64,000 nucleotides of DNA from the NCBI RefSeq assembly GCF_013415115.1, contig NZ_JACCDD010000004.1, positions 62,001-126,000 of the forward strand, written 5' to 3'. This document shows, in pieces, positions 35,750-44,720 of this stretch. The stretch's first letter is position 1, and each line of letters opens with the position of its first letter. Position numbers and translations under genes: made by a program. Origin of the DNA: Vreelandella zhaodongensis (lineage in GTDB: Bacteria > Pseudomonadota > Gammaproteobacteria > Pseudomonadales > Halomonadaceae). The notes beneath the pieces were generated by a model. It was not told where the DNA came from and made no database searches. It saw only the letters and a program-made list of their open reading frames with translations.

Positions 35750-36577
35750 TTATAGACCCAACCGCGCTATAAACTGACTAGTAAGCTGAACGACCTCTGC
35801 TTCTGCTTCACGGTGGGGAACATGGCCAATACCCGGCAGAATTTCACAGTGCGCCGGGCCGCCTGTGTAGCGAGCAATGCGTTCTGGTTGGCGATGCGAG
35901 CCATACTCATCTTTTTCGCCATGAAGCACTAGCGTAGGACAATTAACGCGCTCAAGGGCGGGGATAAGCGACCAGTGCTCAAACGCTGGATGCAACCAGG
36001 TGTCCGTCCAGGCATGCAGCACCCAATGCGCTTTCTCGCCATGATACTTTTCCAATTTGGCGAACTGCTCCGGCATTTGGAAAGCGGCCTGCGCCACTTC
36101 AATGCCACGTCGAGTTCGCGATTCATTAAATGTCTGGGCAGCAATAGTGATAAGACCTAGGCACTGCTCTGCATACTCCCCCGCACAGTGCACCGCCATA
36201 CAGCCACCTACGCTATGCCCGAGCGCAATAAACCGCGTTAACTGAAAAGCGTCTCTTAACGCCGCAAAATTTACTGCTGGCTCATCGTCGATAAAGCTCA
36301 GTAGCGGCGGTGCCAGGCACGCATCGGAGCGCCCATACCCTAGGCGATCATAGGCAATCACTCGTCGTTGGGTCGCCGCACACAGCGCTGCTGGAAAGCT
36401 GCGCCATAAATCCACACAGCCCAAAGAGTCATGAAACAGCACAATGGGCACATCAGAGCGCAAATGAGGCGTTTCCCAAGTACGGGTAAACACGCGGCCA
36501 TGGGAACTTGATACCCAGCGGTCGCGGAAGGTAGGTTCCGGATAAATAGTGTCAGAATCGACAGTTGTTAGCACCAT
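35750..36577 (-). CDS. Alpha/beta-fold hydrolase
   Basis: A 275-aa serine hydrolase. The oxyanion region is LFHDSLGCVDLW, the nucleophile Ser lies in ALGHSVGGCM (about 119), the acid in LHGEKDEYGSH (about 220) and the histidine in ILPGIGHVPHRE (about 250). Similar to non-specific esterases and C-C bond hydrolases; the substrate cannot be assigned. Confidence 0.85.
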   Translation of the reverse strand: MVLTTVDSDTIYPEPTFRDRWVSSSHGRVFTRTWETPHLRSDVPIVLFHDSLGCVDLWRSFPAALCAATQRRVIAYDRLGYGRSDACLAPPLLSFIDDEPAVNFAALRDAFQLTRFIALGHSVGGCMAVHCAGEYAEQCLGLITIAAQTFNESRTRRGIEVAQAAFQMPEQFAKLEKYHGEKAHWVLHAWTDTWLHPAFEHWSLIPALERVNCPTLVLHGEKDEYGSHRQPERIARYTGGPAHCEILPGIGHVPHREAEAEVVQLTSQFIARLGL

Positions 36578-36704
36578 GGTATAACTCGTTGTTTTATTAA
36601 TTAGTTATAGCTATTTGGGCAGCATATCATGCTAAACACGCAAGATTGTGCGCTGCTTATTATATTAACAATGGTAAAATTGCTGCAATGCAACAAAAAT
36701 AGCC

Positions 36705-36710
36705 TATACT
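36705..36710 (+). promoter_or_regulatory. -10 element upstream of the first small gene
   Basis: TATACT, a close match to the sigma-70 -10 box, 31 nt before the ATG at 36741. A TTGCTG lies upstream with 19-bp spacing, longer than ideal. Confidence 0.4.
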
Positions 36711-36740
36711 CTAGGTGTGTCCCAATAGGAGGACCACCGA

Positions 36741-36854
36741 ATGATTTCCACGTTTGCATTATCAACTCAAGATGACGAAGTGTTTGCTTTTTGGCGCTTA
36801 CAAGCCAATTGGCAACATGCTGCCAATGAAGCATTAGCGGCCTATTTCGGCTAA
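36741..36854 (+). CDS. Small conserved-looking protein A (37 aa)
   Basis: A 37-codon gene with a consensus ribosome site (AGGAGG, 9 nt before the ATG), a -10 box upstream and its own terminator downstream, so it is very likely expressed. The peptide MISTFALSTQDDEVFAFWRL continues QANWQHAANEALAAYFG. It is soluble and should form an amphipathic helix. It resembles small protein B at 37181: both have [ED]V-x-x-x-W-x-x-x-A-x-x-Q-x-A-A-x-x-A-x-x-A-Y near the C-terminus. I do not recognise the family. Confidence 0.65.
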   Translation: MISTFALSTQDDEVFAFWRLQANWQHAANEALAAYFG

Positions 36855-36907
36855 CAGCAGCGATATTTACCGCTATGCCTCCCCCCTAGGCAAAAAAATA
36901 GCCACCC

Positions 36908-36934
36908 AAGCCGACGCTTTTTGTCGGCTTTTTA
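36908..36934 (+). terminator. Terminator of small protein A
   Basis: 8-bp stem AAGCCGAC/GTCGGCTT with a 7-nt loop, followed by TTTTTATATT. Confidence 0.85.
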
Positions 36935-36983
36935 TATTATGAAAATCTTTTCCACTCAAAGGCATAGGCTGAAAATGCGCACC

Positions 36984-37005
36984 TTTGTAAGCAATTTCTT
37001 ACAAA
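36984..37005. promoter_or_regulatory. Palindrome TTTGTAAG-N6-CTTACAAA
   Basis: Perfect 8-bp arms with spacer CAATTT, between the two small genes. It shares TGTAAG-N6-CTTACA with the site at 15050-15067. Probable operator for small protein B; regulator unknown. Confidence 0.45.
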
Positions 37006-37080
37006 CTATGGCAATTATCCTACATCTTTAGGACTAGCCTTATGGGGCGGAATGGGCATAAACTTTGACCCGCAGCTAAC

Positions 37081-37113
37081 TTGCTGCGACGCACAAAGCA
37101 AACTATGTATAAC
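37081..37113 (+). promoter_or_regulatory. Promoter of small protein B
   Basis: TTGCTG (37081-37086), 17-bp spacer, TATGTA (37104-37109), overlapping TATAAC. A short hairpin CGCAGC/GCTGCG (37071-37088) overlaps the -35 box. The transcript would have a leader of about 60 nt. Confidence 0.4.
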
Positions 37114-37180
37114 TAAATCGGGGGCCATAAAGCCCATTATGGCTAAACGTCCCTCAACCTCTGAATTAGGAGTACTCGCC

Positions 37181-37303
37181 ATGTCATCTTTAGCTACTCA
37201 GGGTCAGACAATGGAAGTGGATGTGATGCAGGTGTGGGCTGATCGTGCCAAGCAACAGCGCGCTGCCTTCGACGCCATTGTGGCCTACATGCGCCAGCAA
37301 TAA
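37181..37303 (+). CDS. Small conserved-looking protein B (40 aa)
   Basis: A 40-codon gene starting at ATG 37181 after AGGAGTACTCGCC. The peptide begins MSSLATQGQTMEVDVMQVW and ends AAFDAIVAYMRQQ. Over its last 24 residues it aligns with small protein A at 36741 (W, A, Q, A-A, A, A-Y in register), so the two look like an old tandem duplication. It is soluble and probably a single amphipathic helix. A longer frame upstream to 37052 has no ribosome site. Function unknown. Confidence 0.62.
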   Translation: MSSLATQGQTMEVDVMQVWADRAKQQRAAFDAIVAYMRQQ

Positions 37304-37399
37304 GGCAGGACTCTTTACTGAACTGCCGGTACCTACCACAACGCCTCGGCCGCTATTACGATTCTTTCAGCAGCCGAGGTGTTGCTGAATCAGGCAGGC

Positions 37400-37951
37400 T
37401 TAGCCCCTGACGCTGCTCTCTTCTTTTTGTTCAGTCAGCTGAGCCAGGTAGGTTTCTTGCAAAATGTACATACGCTTCACATCGCGGTATCTACCGTTGA
37501 TAAAAAACTCCTGAACCAAATGTCCCTCTTCAATAAAGCCGCTCTCTTCGTAGAGATGGATCGCTTTGACGTTTTCCACCGCTACAATCAGATACACCTT
37601 GTGTAGGTTCAAAATAGTAAAGGAGTAATGCAACGCCTGATGGATCAATGAGCGGGCAAACCCTTTGCCCTGGTGATCTGGCGTGATAATGATCTGAAAT
37701 TCACCGCTGCGGTGAATGTAGTCGATCTCAATCAGTTCGACTAAGCCAATGGCATTACCGTCGCTGTCTTCCGCTACGAAGCGTCGCTCAGCGTTATCAT
37801 GAATGTGCTTGTTATAAAGCTCCTCTAACTCATCGAACGACTCATACGGCTCCTCGAACCAGTACGACATGATGCTCTGGTTATTGTTGAGCTCGTGAAC
37901 AAAGCGCAGATCGCTGCGCTCCAGCGCTCGTAAATAAAGTTTTTTGTCCAT
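37400..37951 (-). CDS. speG: Spermidine N1-acetyltransferase
   Basis: A 183-aa GNAT enzyme that acetylates spermidine/spermine with acetyl-CoA to limit polyamine toxicity. It follows E. coli SpeG closely: [66 protein letters not shown] (CoA loop) and [19 protein letters not shown]. An in-frame ATG one codon upstream (37954) is an alternative start. Single gene. Confidence 0.93.
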   Translation of the reverse strand: MDKKLYLRALERSDLRFVHELNNNQSIMSYWFEEPYESFDELEELYNKHIHDNAERRFVAEDSDGNAIGLVELIEIDYIHRSGEFQIIITPDHQGKGFARSLIHQALHYSFTILNLHKVYLIVAVENVKAIHLYEESGFIEEGHLVQEFFINGRYRDVKRMYILQETYLAQLTEQKEESSVRG

Positions 37952-38169
37952 CACTCACTACTCTTATGGGGAGTCATTCAAATTACTCGTTTTCAATAGG
38001 CCATTCTTGACTACCCCAACAGGGTAGCTACTTGTCAGATCCATCTACTTGCGGTTGGGTTGCCCTGAAGTATTCTATGGGTGATAGAAGTATGCTGTTA
38101 ACCATAGATGGTTCCTGGCACCTTGCTCGATAAAGCGCCTCACAGTGGCTAACCCAAAAGGAGCTCCGC

Positions 38170-39177
38170 ATGATTGACCTACGCAGTGACACGGTGACCC
38201 GTCCCACCGCTGCCATGCTTGAAGCCATGATGGCCACCCCAGTGGGGGATGATGTGTGGGGCGATGATCCAACCGTCAACGCATTTCAAGAAAAGCTAGC
38301 CGAGCAAGCAGGTAAAGAAGCGGCGCTTCTTTTTCCGAGTGGTACACAAAGCAACCTAGTGGCACTCATGGCTCACTGCGAGCGAGGTGATGAGTACATT
38401 GTGGGGCAATCAGCCCATACCTACCGTTATGAAGGCGGCGGTGCCGCGGTGTTAGGCAGCATACAGCCACAGCCTATTGAAAATGCCGCCGATGGCAGCT
38501 TGCCGTTGGCGAAAGTCAGTGCAGCAGTAAAAGCAGATGATTTCCACTTTGCGCGTACACGCCTTCTGGCGTTAGAAAACACCATTGGTGGCAAAGTGCT
38601 ACCCGCCGACTACGTCTTAAAGGCTACCGAGCTGGCCCGCTCACGGGGGTTGGCAACACACTTGGACGGCGCGCGACTGTTTAATGCAGCGGTCGCCACA
38701 GACACCTCACTTAAGCAGCTATGCTTGCCGTTTGATAGCGTGTCGCTATGCTTTTCGAAAGGCCTGGGCGCTCCCATTGGCTCTGTCTTAGTGGGCTCGC
38801 AAACATTGATCGACCGCGCACGGCGCTGGCGAAAAATGGTTGGTGGCGGCATGCGACAATCTGGCATTATTGCCGCCGCCTGCCAGTATGCTCTGGAGCA
38901 TCACGTGACTGACCTAGCCCACGACCACCGCCGCGCTGGGCGCTTGGCGGAGGGCTTGGCAAAACTGCCTGGCGTCGAAATCACCGCACAGGCAACCAAT
39001 ATGGTATTCGCCCACTTTCCCGACGAACATGTAAAACCACTTTCAACCTGGCTAAAAGAGCACGGCATTTTGATCGAGCTGCTTTACGCCACGCGTTTCG
39101 TCACTCACCGAGATATCAATGACGCAGATATTAATAAGGTCATCGCGGTGATGGAGGCCTACTTCAGCCGCCACTAA
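38170..39177 (+). CDS. ltaE: Low-specificity L-threonine aldolase
   Basis: A 335-aa fold-type I PLP enzyme cleaving L-threonine/allo-threonine to glycine and acetaldehyde. It starts [20 protein letters not shown], shows [13 protein letters not shown], the [11 protein letters not shown] aspartate and the PLP Lys197 in [18 protein letters not shown] precedes the ATG. Length is normal for the family. Confidence 0.93.
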   Translation: MIDLRSDTVTRPTAAMLEAMMATPVGDDVWGDDPTVNAFQEKLAEQAGKEAALLFPSGTQSNLVALMAHCERGDEYIVGQSAHTYRYEGGGAAVLGSIQPQPIENAADGSLPLAKVSAAVKADDFHFARTRLLALENTIGGKVLPADYVLKATELARSRGLATHLDGARLFNAAVATDTSLKQLCLPFDSVSLCFSKGLGAPIGSVLVGSQTLIDRARRWRKMVGGGMRQSGIIAAACQYALEHHVTDLAHDHRRAGRLAEGLAKLPGVEITAQATNMVFAHFPDEHVKPLSTWLKEHGILIELLYATRFVTHRDINDADINKVIAVMEAYFSRH

Positions 39178-39188
39178 CCCTGGCAATG

Positions 39189-39803
39189 CTAACTGAACGC
39201 TGCTGAAGCAAGCACTAGATGCACTGCAATTGTCGCCATCATCAAGCCAATAAGCCCATCGATCATGCGCCATGCAATGGGCTTTGAGAGCCAAGGCGAA
39301 AGTGCAGCACCACCCCAGGCCAGCAGGCTAAACCACAGTATGGAAGCGGTAGAAGCCCCTGCCACAAAAATACCGGCGCTTTCCTGCTGGGCGCCAATGG
39401 CGGGGATTAGCAGCAGCGTATCCAGATAGACCTGAGGATTGAGCACCGTTACCGCAAGGGTAGCGAAAATCACCTTCGTTAGGCTATGCCCCTGCACCGC
39501 TTCAGCGTTCAACCCTTGCCGCCCACTAAAGGCTCGAAGTAGCGCCTGAGCTGCCAACCAGCTTAAAAACACGATGCCCAACCAGCGCATGGCTTCCATC
39601 GCGTTCGGCATGGTCAGCAGAAATGCGCTTACCCCAAACATACCTGCCGTGAGCAGGATGATATCGGCGCTCATACACAGCCCCGCCGACCACCAGTGGT
39701 ACTCACGCCGCACCGCCAACCCCAGCACGTATGCATTTTGCGCCCCTATCGCCATGATAATTCCGCCGCATACGACTAAGCCTGTTAAATAGCTTTCCCA
39801 CAT
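39189..39803 (-). CDS. argO: LysE/ArgO family amino-acid exporter
   Basis: A 204-aa inner-membrane exporter with about six hydrophobic segments, matching ArgO/LysE: GLVVCGGIIMAIGAQNAYVLG at the N-terminus and TVLNPQVYLDTLLLI mid-protein. Start at 39803 is chosen because AGGAG lies 7 nt upstream. It is divergent from an ArgP-like regulator, the known E. coli arrangement in which ArgP with arginine activates argO, so arginine (and perhaps lysine) export is likely. Confidence 0.87.
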   Translation of the reverse strand: MWESYLTGLVVCGGIIMAIGAQNAYVLGLAVRREYHWWSAGLCMSADIILLTAGMFGVSAFLLTMPNAMEAMRWLGIVFLSWLAAQALLRAFSGRQGLNAEAVQGHSLTKVIFATLAVTVLNPQVYLDTLLLIPAIGAQQESAGIFVAGASTASILWFSLLAWGGAALSPWLSKPIAWRMIDGLIGLMMATIAVHLVLASAAFS

Positions 39804-39957
39804 TGCCATCTCCTGTGTCTTGTTGAGTGTTGAACAGGCAAATAGCGTAAGCGGCACCCAACATAATCAAAAATCATACTGCTAATGACACATTAGAAAT
39901 TCTTATAATGGCAAGCTAACCTTAAAGCCATAAATACTACTTAATAGATAACGATTT

Positions 39958-40824
39958 ATGTTCGACTATAAACTTCTCCATGCATTGGCGACGGTGGTAG
40001 AGTGCGGCGGTTTTGAGCGGGCTGGCGATATGCTGGGGCTTTCCCAGTCAGCTGTATCACAACGCATAAAAGCACTGGAAGTACGTCTAGGACAGCCTGT
40101 GTTAGTGCGCCACCCGAAGCTTTCGCCTACCCCTGCAGGCCAGCGGCTGCTGACTCACTACCAGCAGGTTCAACTGCTGGAACGCGACCTGCACCAGGCG
40201 TTACCCACTCTGGATAACACAGCGACTCGACTGCGAATTGCGATTAATGCTGATAGCGTAGTGACGTGGTGGGCCGACGCGGTATCCGATATTTGCCAAA
40301 GCGAGGGGGTACTACTGGACTTAGTGATTGAAGATCAAGACGTTGGTCTTAAGCGACTCAGAGACGGAGACGTAGCGGCTTGTCTTTGCGCAACACCAAC
40401 GCCGATCGCAGGTGCTCGGTGTATTAAAGTAGGCGAGATGCGTTATCTACCGCTCGCATCTCCGGCCTACGTACAGCGCTACTTTCCTGAGGGCATTTCT
40501 CCAGAAGCCTTCCAGCAAGCCCCAGTCATTGTGTTTGGCCCCCATGACCAGCTACAGCACCAATTTCTTGCTCAGTGTGGTTATCACGGCTACTTCCCCT
40601 ATCACTTGTGCCCTTCATCAGAGGGGTTTGTGCGGCTCGCCATGGCAGGCATTGGTTACGGTATGGTTCCACAACTGCAGGCGCTTGATCAGTTGCAATA
40701 CGGCCATCTCGTCAGTATTGCTCCCGGCCATTCACTCACTGTCCCTCTATACTGGCACTTTTGGCGTCACAGCGGCCAGCTCATACAACACCTAACCAAA
40801 AGTCTGAACCATCTAATGCTTTAG
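39958..40824 (+). CDS. argP: ArgP-type LysR regulator
   Basis: A 288-aa LTTR with a winged helix at residues 1-62 (CGGFERAGDMLGLSQSAVSQ then RIKALEVRLGQP) and an effector domain with RLRIAINADSVVTWW, the ArgP-like start of the ligand lobe. It is divergent from argO across 154 bp, as in E. coli. Expected to activate argO with arginine and respond to lysine. Confidence 0.87.
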   Translation: MFDYKLLHALATVVECGGFERAGDMLGLSQSAVSQRIKALEVRLGQPVLVRHPKLSPTPAGQRLLTHYQQVQLLERDLHQALPTLDNTATRLRIAINADSVVTWWADAVSDICQSEGVLLDLVIEDQDVGLKRLRDGDVAACLCATPTPIAGARCIKVGEMRYLPLASPAYVQRYFPEGISPEAFQQAPVIVFGPHDQLQHQFLAQCGYHGYFPYHLCPSSEGFVRLAMAGIGYGMVPQLQALDQLQYGHLVSIAPGHSLTVPLYWHFWRHSGQLIQHLTKSLNHLML

Positions 40825-41052
40825 AATCATTATCAGCCAGTTGTTTAGAAAGGCGTCTACACTAAATGTGTCTTTTCGTAACTGAGATGCAACGCACTCA
40901 CTGCGTGTCAGCAAGCGGTTATTTCGTGTTTAGGTTAATACGACTGAAACTTTAACATTAGGTAGCAGTGACAGTACCAAGCACTCCGGCGTAGGCAAGG
41001 GAACCTAGGCAGCACTGTCCGGGGAAAAAGAAAAACCAAAAAAGTGATACCT

Positions 41053-42852
41053 ATGGACACTTATTGTTGGCTAACGCGCTTGCCAGCCGGCCTGCTTGCG
41101 CTATTCCTAAGCTGGTTCCCGCTTGCAAGTAACGCTGCCACAACCCTAACGGCATCACCAGAGCATGCAAGCTACTCTTTAAATACAGTCAGTAGTTACT
41201 GGCATGCCTCAGAGCCGCTTGAGTTGGAAAGCGTATTAGCGCGCGCCCCCACTTTTCAACCTGTTCAGCACACCTCAGACTTACACTTTGGTTACACGCA
41301 GAACGATACGTGGCTCAAAACACACATTCATAATGCATCACCGATCCCTGCCAGGTGGTATGTTCAGTTCGAATACCCCTTTTTAGACCATGTAACGCTT
41401 TATACGCTTCGAGAGCAGCTAAGTGAGGTCAATCATAGCGGAAGCGCCGTGCCGGTTGATGAGCGATCAATCGCTCAGCGACAGGCCGTTTTTCCACTAG
41501 TGCTGGCTGGCGGAGAAGCCGTGACACTGTATGCCAAGGTGAGCGCCACGGGTAGCAAGTTTCTGAGCTACACCTTAATAGCGCCTAACGCTTTTTATAC
41601 TCAGAATGATCGTCATAATTTCTGGCTGGCGACCTATTTCGGCATGCTGCTGGCATTAAGCGTTTACAATCTGCTGCTATTTTTTGGACTTAAAGAGCGC
41701 GTATTTCTTTACTACGCGCTGTTTGCTTTTGGGTTTACGTTAGCCATTTTGACATTCAATGGACTTGGTACGCTGATCTTTTGGAGCTTTCTTGGCGATC
41801 ACACTGCACGCTTAGTGGCGATCGGGTTTACCTTTGCCTCCACCATGGGCACCCTATTTTCTCAAAGTTTTCTTAATACCGCATATTATTGTCCGCGCTG
41901 GCACCAAGCTCTTACGCTGTTTCGTGGCTACTGCTGGCTAGCGTTGCTGGCAGTGATCCTTTTGCCAACCCAACCCGCTCTCAGGTTAATGGACATCACC
42001 GGGTTTAGCGCTTCACTGTTAGTCCTGAGCTGTGGCATTTACTGTAGCTGGCACCGCGTGCCTAGCGCTCGTATCTTTGTACTCGCTTGGGCAATTTTCC
42101 TCCTGGGTGCCGCCGTATTCGCACTGCGAAATCTCAGCATTCTGCCCGCCAATTTCATTACGCTTCACGGCATACAAATTGGCTCAGCCATCGAAATGTT
42201 ACTGTTATCGTTTGCCCTGGCAGCGCGTTTCAATAAATTGAAATGGCAAAAAGAGCGCGCTCAAGCCGAGACGGTGGCAATGCTAAAAAAGCAGGAGGCA
42301 GTGCTCGAGTCTAAGGTAGCAGCCCGCACCAAGGCGTTAGAACAGCTTGCCAATCACGATATGCTTACCGGCTTACTTAACCGCAACGGATTGGCTCAAC
42401 ACACAGCTGCAGCGCTTGATCGAAGCCAACGCAATCAAACACCGTTAGCACTCATTATGTGTGATCTTGACCGATTCAAACCGATCAACGATCAGTATGG
42501 TCATGAAGCAGGCGACTTCGTACTTCAGCAAATCGCTAAGCGCATCGAGCATGTTGCCAGAGCCAGCGATTGCTGCGCGCGGTTTGGTGGCGATGAGTTC
42601 ATCGTATTGCTAGAAAACATTCATGACATGACAATACTTGAAGACATATGCAGTCGCATAGAACAGGCAATTCGCTCGCCCATCCAACTTTCTTGCGGTG
42701 CGATCGTAAGCGTTGGCGTCAGTGTTGGGGTGAGTATTAGCCGAGATGGTAATGACACATTAGCCAGCTTGCTGCGTGAAGCAGATAGCGAAATGTACGC
42801 AGTGAAATCACGCCAAACCACTCCCCGCTACTATGACTATGGCTCGGCGTGA
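41053..42852 (+). CDS. Membrane diguanylate cyclase (7TMR-DISM-GGDEF)
   Basis: A 599-aa protein making cyclic-di-GMP from two GTP. Order: signal peptide (residues 1-28, ends ASNA), a periplasmic 7TMR-DISMED2 sensory domain (about 40-175), seven hydrophobic segments (about 185-395), a short coiled coil and a GGDEF domain (about 440-595). The active site is GGDEF at 512-516 and the RxxD product-inhibition site RASD sits five residues before it. The ATG at 41053 gives the best signal peptide; the GTG at 41044 is an alternative. The external ligand is unknown. Confidence 0.93.
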   Translation: MDTYCWLTRLPAGLLALFLSWFPLASNAATTLTASPEHASYSLNTVSSYWHASEPLELESVLARAPTFQPVQHTSDLHFGYTQNDTWLKTHIHNASPIPARWYVQFEYPFLDHVTLYTLREQLSEVNHSGSAVPVDERSIAQRQAVFPLVLAGGEAVTLYAKVSATGSKFLSYTLIAPNAFYTQNDRHNFWLATYFGMLLALSVYNLLLFFGLKERVFLYYALFAFGFTLAILTFNGLGTLIFWSFLGDHTARLVAIGFTFASTMGTLFSQSFLNTAYYCPRWHQALTLFRGYCWLALLAVILLPTQPALRLMDITGFSASLLVLSCGIYCSWHRVPSARIFVLAWAIFLLGAAVFALRNLSILPANFITLHGIQIGSAIEMLLLSFALAARFNKLKWQKERAQAETVAMLKKQEAVLESKVAARTKALEQLANHDMLTGLLNRNGLAQHTAAALDRSQRNQTPLALIMCDLDRFKPINDQYGHEAGDFVLQQIAKRIEHVARASDCCARFGGDEFIVLLENIHDMTILEDICSRIEQAIRSPIQLSCGAIVSVGVSVGVSISRDGNDTLASLLREADSEMYAVKSRQTTPRYYDYGSA

Positions 42853-42885
42853 TAGCGAGATCATTCCACTATGTTAATCAATACA

Positions 42886-43443
42886 TTAATCAAACAGGCT
42901 CATGCGCTTCATAACGTTGTCGCGCTTGATACGCCAATGAAACAGAGCACCCGCAACATGCAATGTAATCAGCGCGACCAGCACCCATCCTAAACGCTCA
43001 TGCCAGACGAAGAGCGTTTGCGAAAGTGCTTCGTTCTTCCCCAATAGCCCTGGCAAGTGCCAGTGAAAAAACTCAACAGGAAAGCCGCCTGTCGCGGTAG
43101 CTGCCCAACCAACCAGCGGCATAGCAACTAACCCTGCGTATAGCAAGTGATGCACACTAGTGCTTACAACCCGCTCAAAGGCATTTAGCGGCGGCTCATG
43201 GTCGGGCACAACAAAAGCGAGCCGCGTAATGATCCTCAACGTCATTAGCAACAGTATCGCCACGCCCAGCGTTTTGTGGCTGGTATAGAGCAGATTGGTA
43301 AGGGCGTTTCCTAATAAATCGAGAGTGCCTTCATAGCCCAAAAAACCAAGTGTCAAGCCACTTGCCAAGGATAACAGCACGGCGACTGCCACCAACCAAT
43401 GCAACACTCGGTGCGGATAAATATAGTGATCTAATTCATGCAT
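42886..43443 (-). CDS. Cytochrome b561
   Basis: A 185-aa four-helix di-haem b protein of the bacterial CybB type, moving electrons from quinol in the inner membrane. Histidines likely to hold haem are HRVLHWLVA (about 12-16), TSHKTLG (about 55), VHHLLY (about 95) and LITLHVAGALFHW (near 160). Single gene facing the diguanylate cyclase. Confidence 0.85.
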   Translation of the reverse strand: MHELDHYIYPHRVLHWLVAVAVLLSLASGLTLGFLGYEGTLDLLGNALTNLLYTSHKTLGVAILLLMTLRIITRLAFVVPDHEPPLNAFERVVSTSVHHLLYAGLVAMPLVGWAATATGGFPVEFFHWHLPGLLGKNEALSQTLFVWHERLGWVLVALITLHVAGALFHWRIKRDNVMKRMSLFD

Positions 43444-43508
43444 TAAGAACTCCTAACCCAGTGGCATTATGGTACTTAGCTTAGTTCAGTCGGGTTCCGT
43501 TAGAAAAA

Positions 43509-43709
43509 TTAATTATTTTGATGTTTGTCGCGATCACTACCCATTTGGCCGCCTTTGGACCAATTTTCCTGGGTTACTTCTTGAAAAAACACCTGCACAC
43601 TCACTGGGTCGGTACCATACACATCGCAAAAAGCGTCAGTAATTCGCTTTGCCAATTCGCGTTTTTGCGCAACATCGCGGGGGAATTGCTGAATAGTCAC
43701 TATCGGCAT
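43509..43709 (-). CDS. 4-oxalocrotonate tautomerase family protein
   Basis: A 66-aa tautomerase with the catalytic Pro1 exposed after Met removal (MPIVTIQQFPRD) and the family continuation KRELAKRITDAFCDVYG, then VQVFFQEV. Members isomerise enol/keto acids or act on other small substrates. It ends in a polar tail. It precedes no obvious pathway gene; specific role unknown. Confidence 0.85.
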   Translation of the reverse strand: MPIVTIQQFPRDVAQKRELAKRITDAFCDVYGTDPVSVQVFFQEVTQENWSKGGQMGSDRDKHQNN

Positions 43710-43746
43710 ATGAGCTTCCTTTCAAAGAGTACGTGAAAGCACCACT

Positions 43747-44619
43747 TTATAATGCTTCACTGGGTGCCGCTAGCTGTTCACGAATCAATTCTCCTAACCG
43801 TCTCGCAGGTTCGGAAGGACGATGCGGGGCACGATGGAGCGCTAACTCGATCGTCGGTAACGCGGGCAATCCACTACTGTCATCGAGAGGACGTAGTGAT
43901 GGGGTCAGCATACTGCGCGTGACCACCACCACTGCCAACCCTGCGGTGACAATCGGCGCAAGACCTGCCATTGACTGGCTGGTATAAGCGACACGCCAAT
44001 CTCTCCCAGCTCCCTGTAGCGCTTGTTCAGCCACTTCACGAAAAACATCAGCACCAGGTGAATATAGCGCCAGAGGAATAGGGTCGCTCAGTGACGGCTG
44101 TTGATGGATGCCCACCGCCCATATCAGCGGTTCACGGCGAATCACTTCGCCACCGGGTGAATTACGCTGGCGTGTCACTAACGCCAGATCCAACTCAGCG
44201 GCTTTAACCTGCTCGACCAAGTGAGCACTGGTGCCGCACTTCACCGTTAGTCCCACTGCAGGATAAAGCTGGTGAAAGTAAGCAAATACTGACGGTAATA
44301 GAGACGCATAGTCTTCGGGAATACCCAGCGTCAAATCACCCGTTACTTGGCGTGCCTGCATATCGCTCCAGGCATCGTCATTGAGTGCCAATAAGCGGCG
44401 CGCATGGACTAGTAAGCGGTCACCTTCCGGGGTGAAACGTAGCCGCCGCCCCGCTCGCTCATGCAGGTTCACATCAAGCTGCGACTCTAAGCGCTGTAAC
44501 TGCATGCTCACTGTTGACTGGGTATACGCTAACCGCTTTGCCGCCGCCGTGACGCTACCTGTATCGGCAATAGCGACCAGTGTACGCAGTAGTGTTAAGT
44601 CAAACGTTGGCGCGCGCAT
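43747..44619 (-). CDS. LysR-family regulator
   Basis: A 290-aa LTTR with a helix-turn-helix near residues 15-50 (GSVTAAAKRLAYTQSTVSMQ) and an effector domain typical of the branch that senses hydrophobic or amino-acid-like ligands. It is divergent from an EamA exporter gene with 101 bp between, so it probably controls that exporter. The intergenic region has several ATCAC/GTGAT words that could be its site. Confidence 0.87.
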   Translation of the reverse strand: MRAPTFDLTLLRTLVAIADTGSVTAAAKRLAYTQSTVSMQLQRLESQLDVNLHERAGRRLRFTPEGDRLLVHARRLLALNDDAWSDMQARQVTGDLTLGIPEDYASLLPSVFAYFHQLYPAVGLTVKCGTSAHLVEQVKAAELDLALVTRQRNSPGGEVIRREPLIWAVGIHQQPSLSDPIPLALYSPGADVFREVAEQALQGAGRDWRVAYTSQSMAGLAPIVTAGLAVVVVTRSMLTPSLRPLDDSSGLPALPTIELALHRAPHRPSEPARRLGELIREQLAAPSEAL

Positions 44620-44720
44620 ACATCACCATTATTGATAAGAGTGATCATAAAAGATCGATATTGTGATGATTAATTACTGAGTATGCTGCGCGTCAAAGGC
44701 TTAACGCAAGGAGAGACGCC

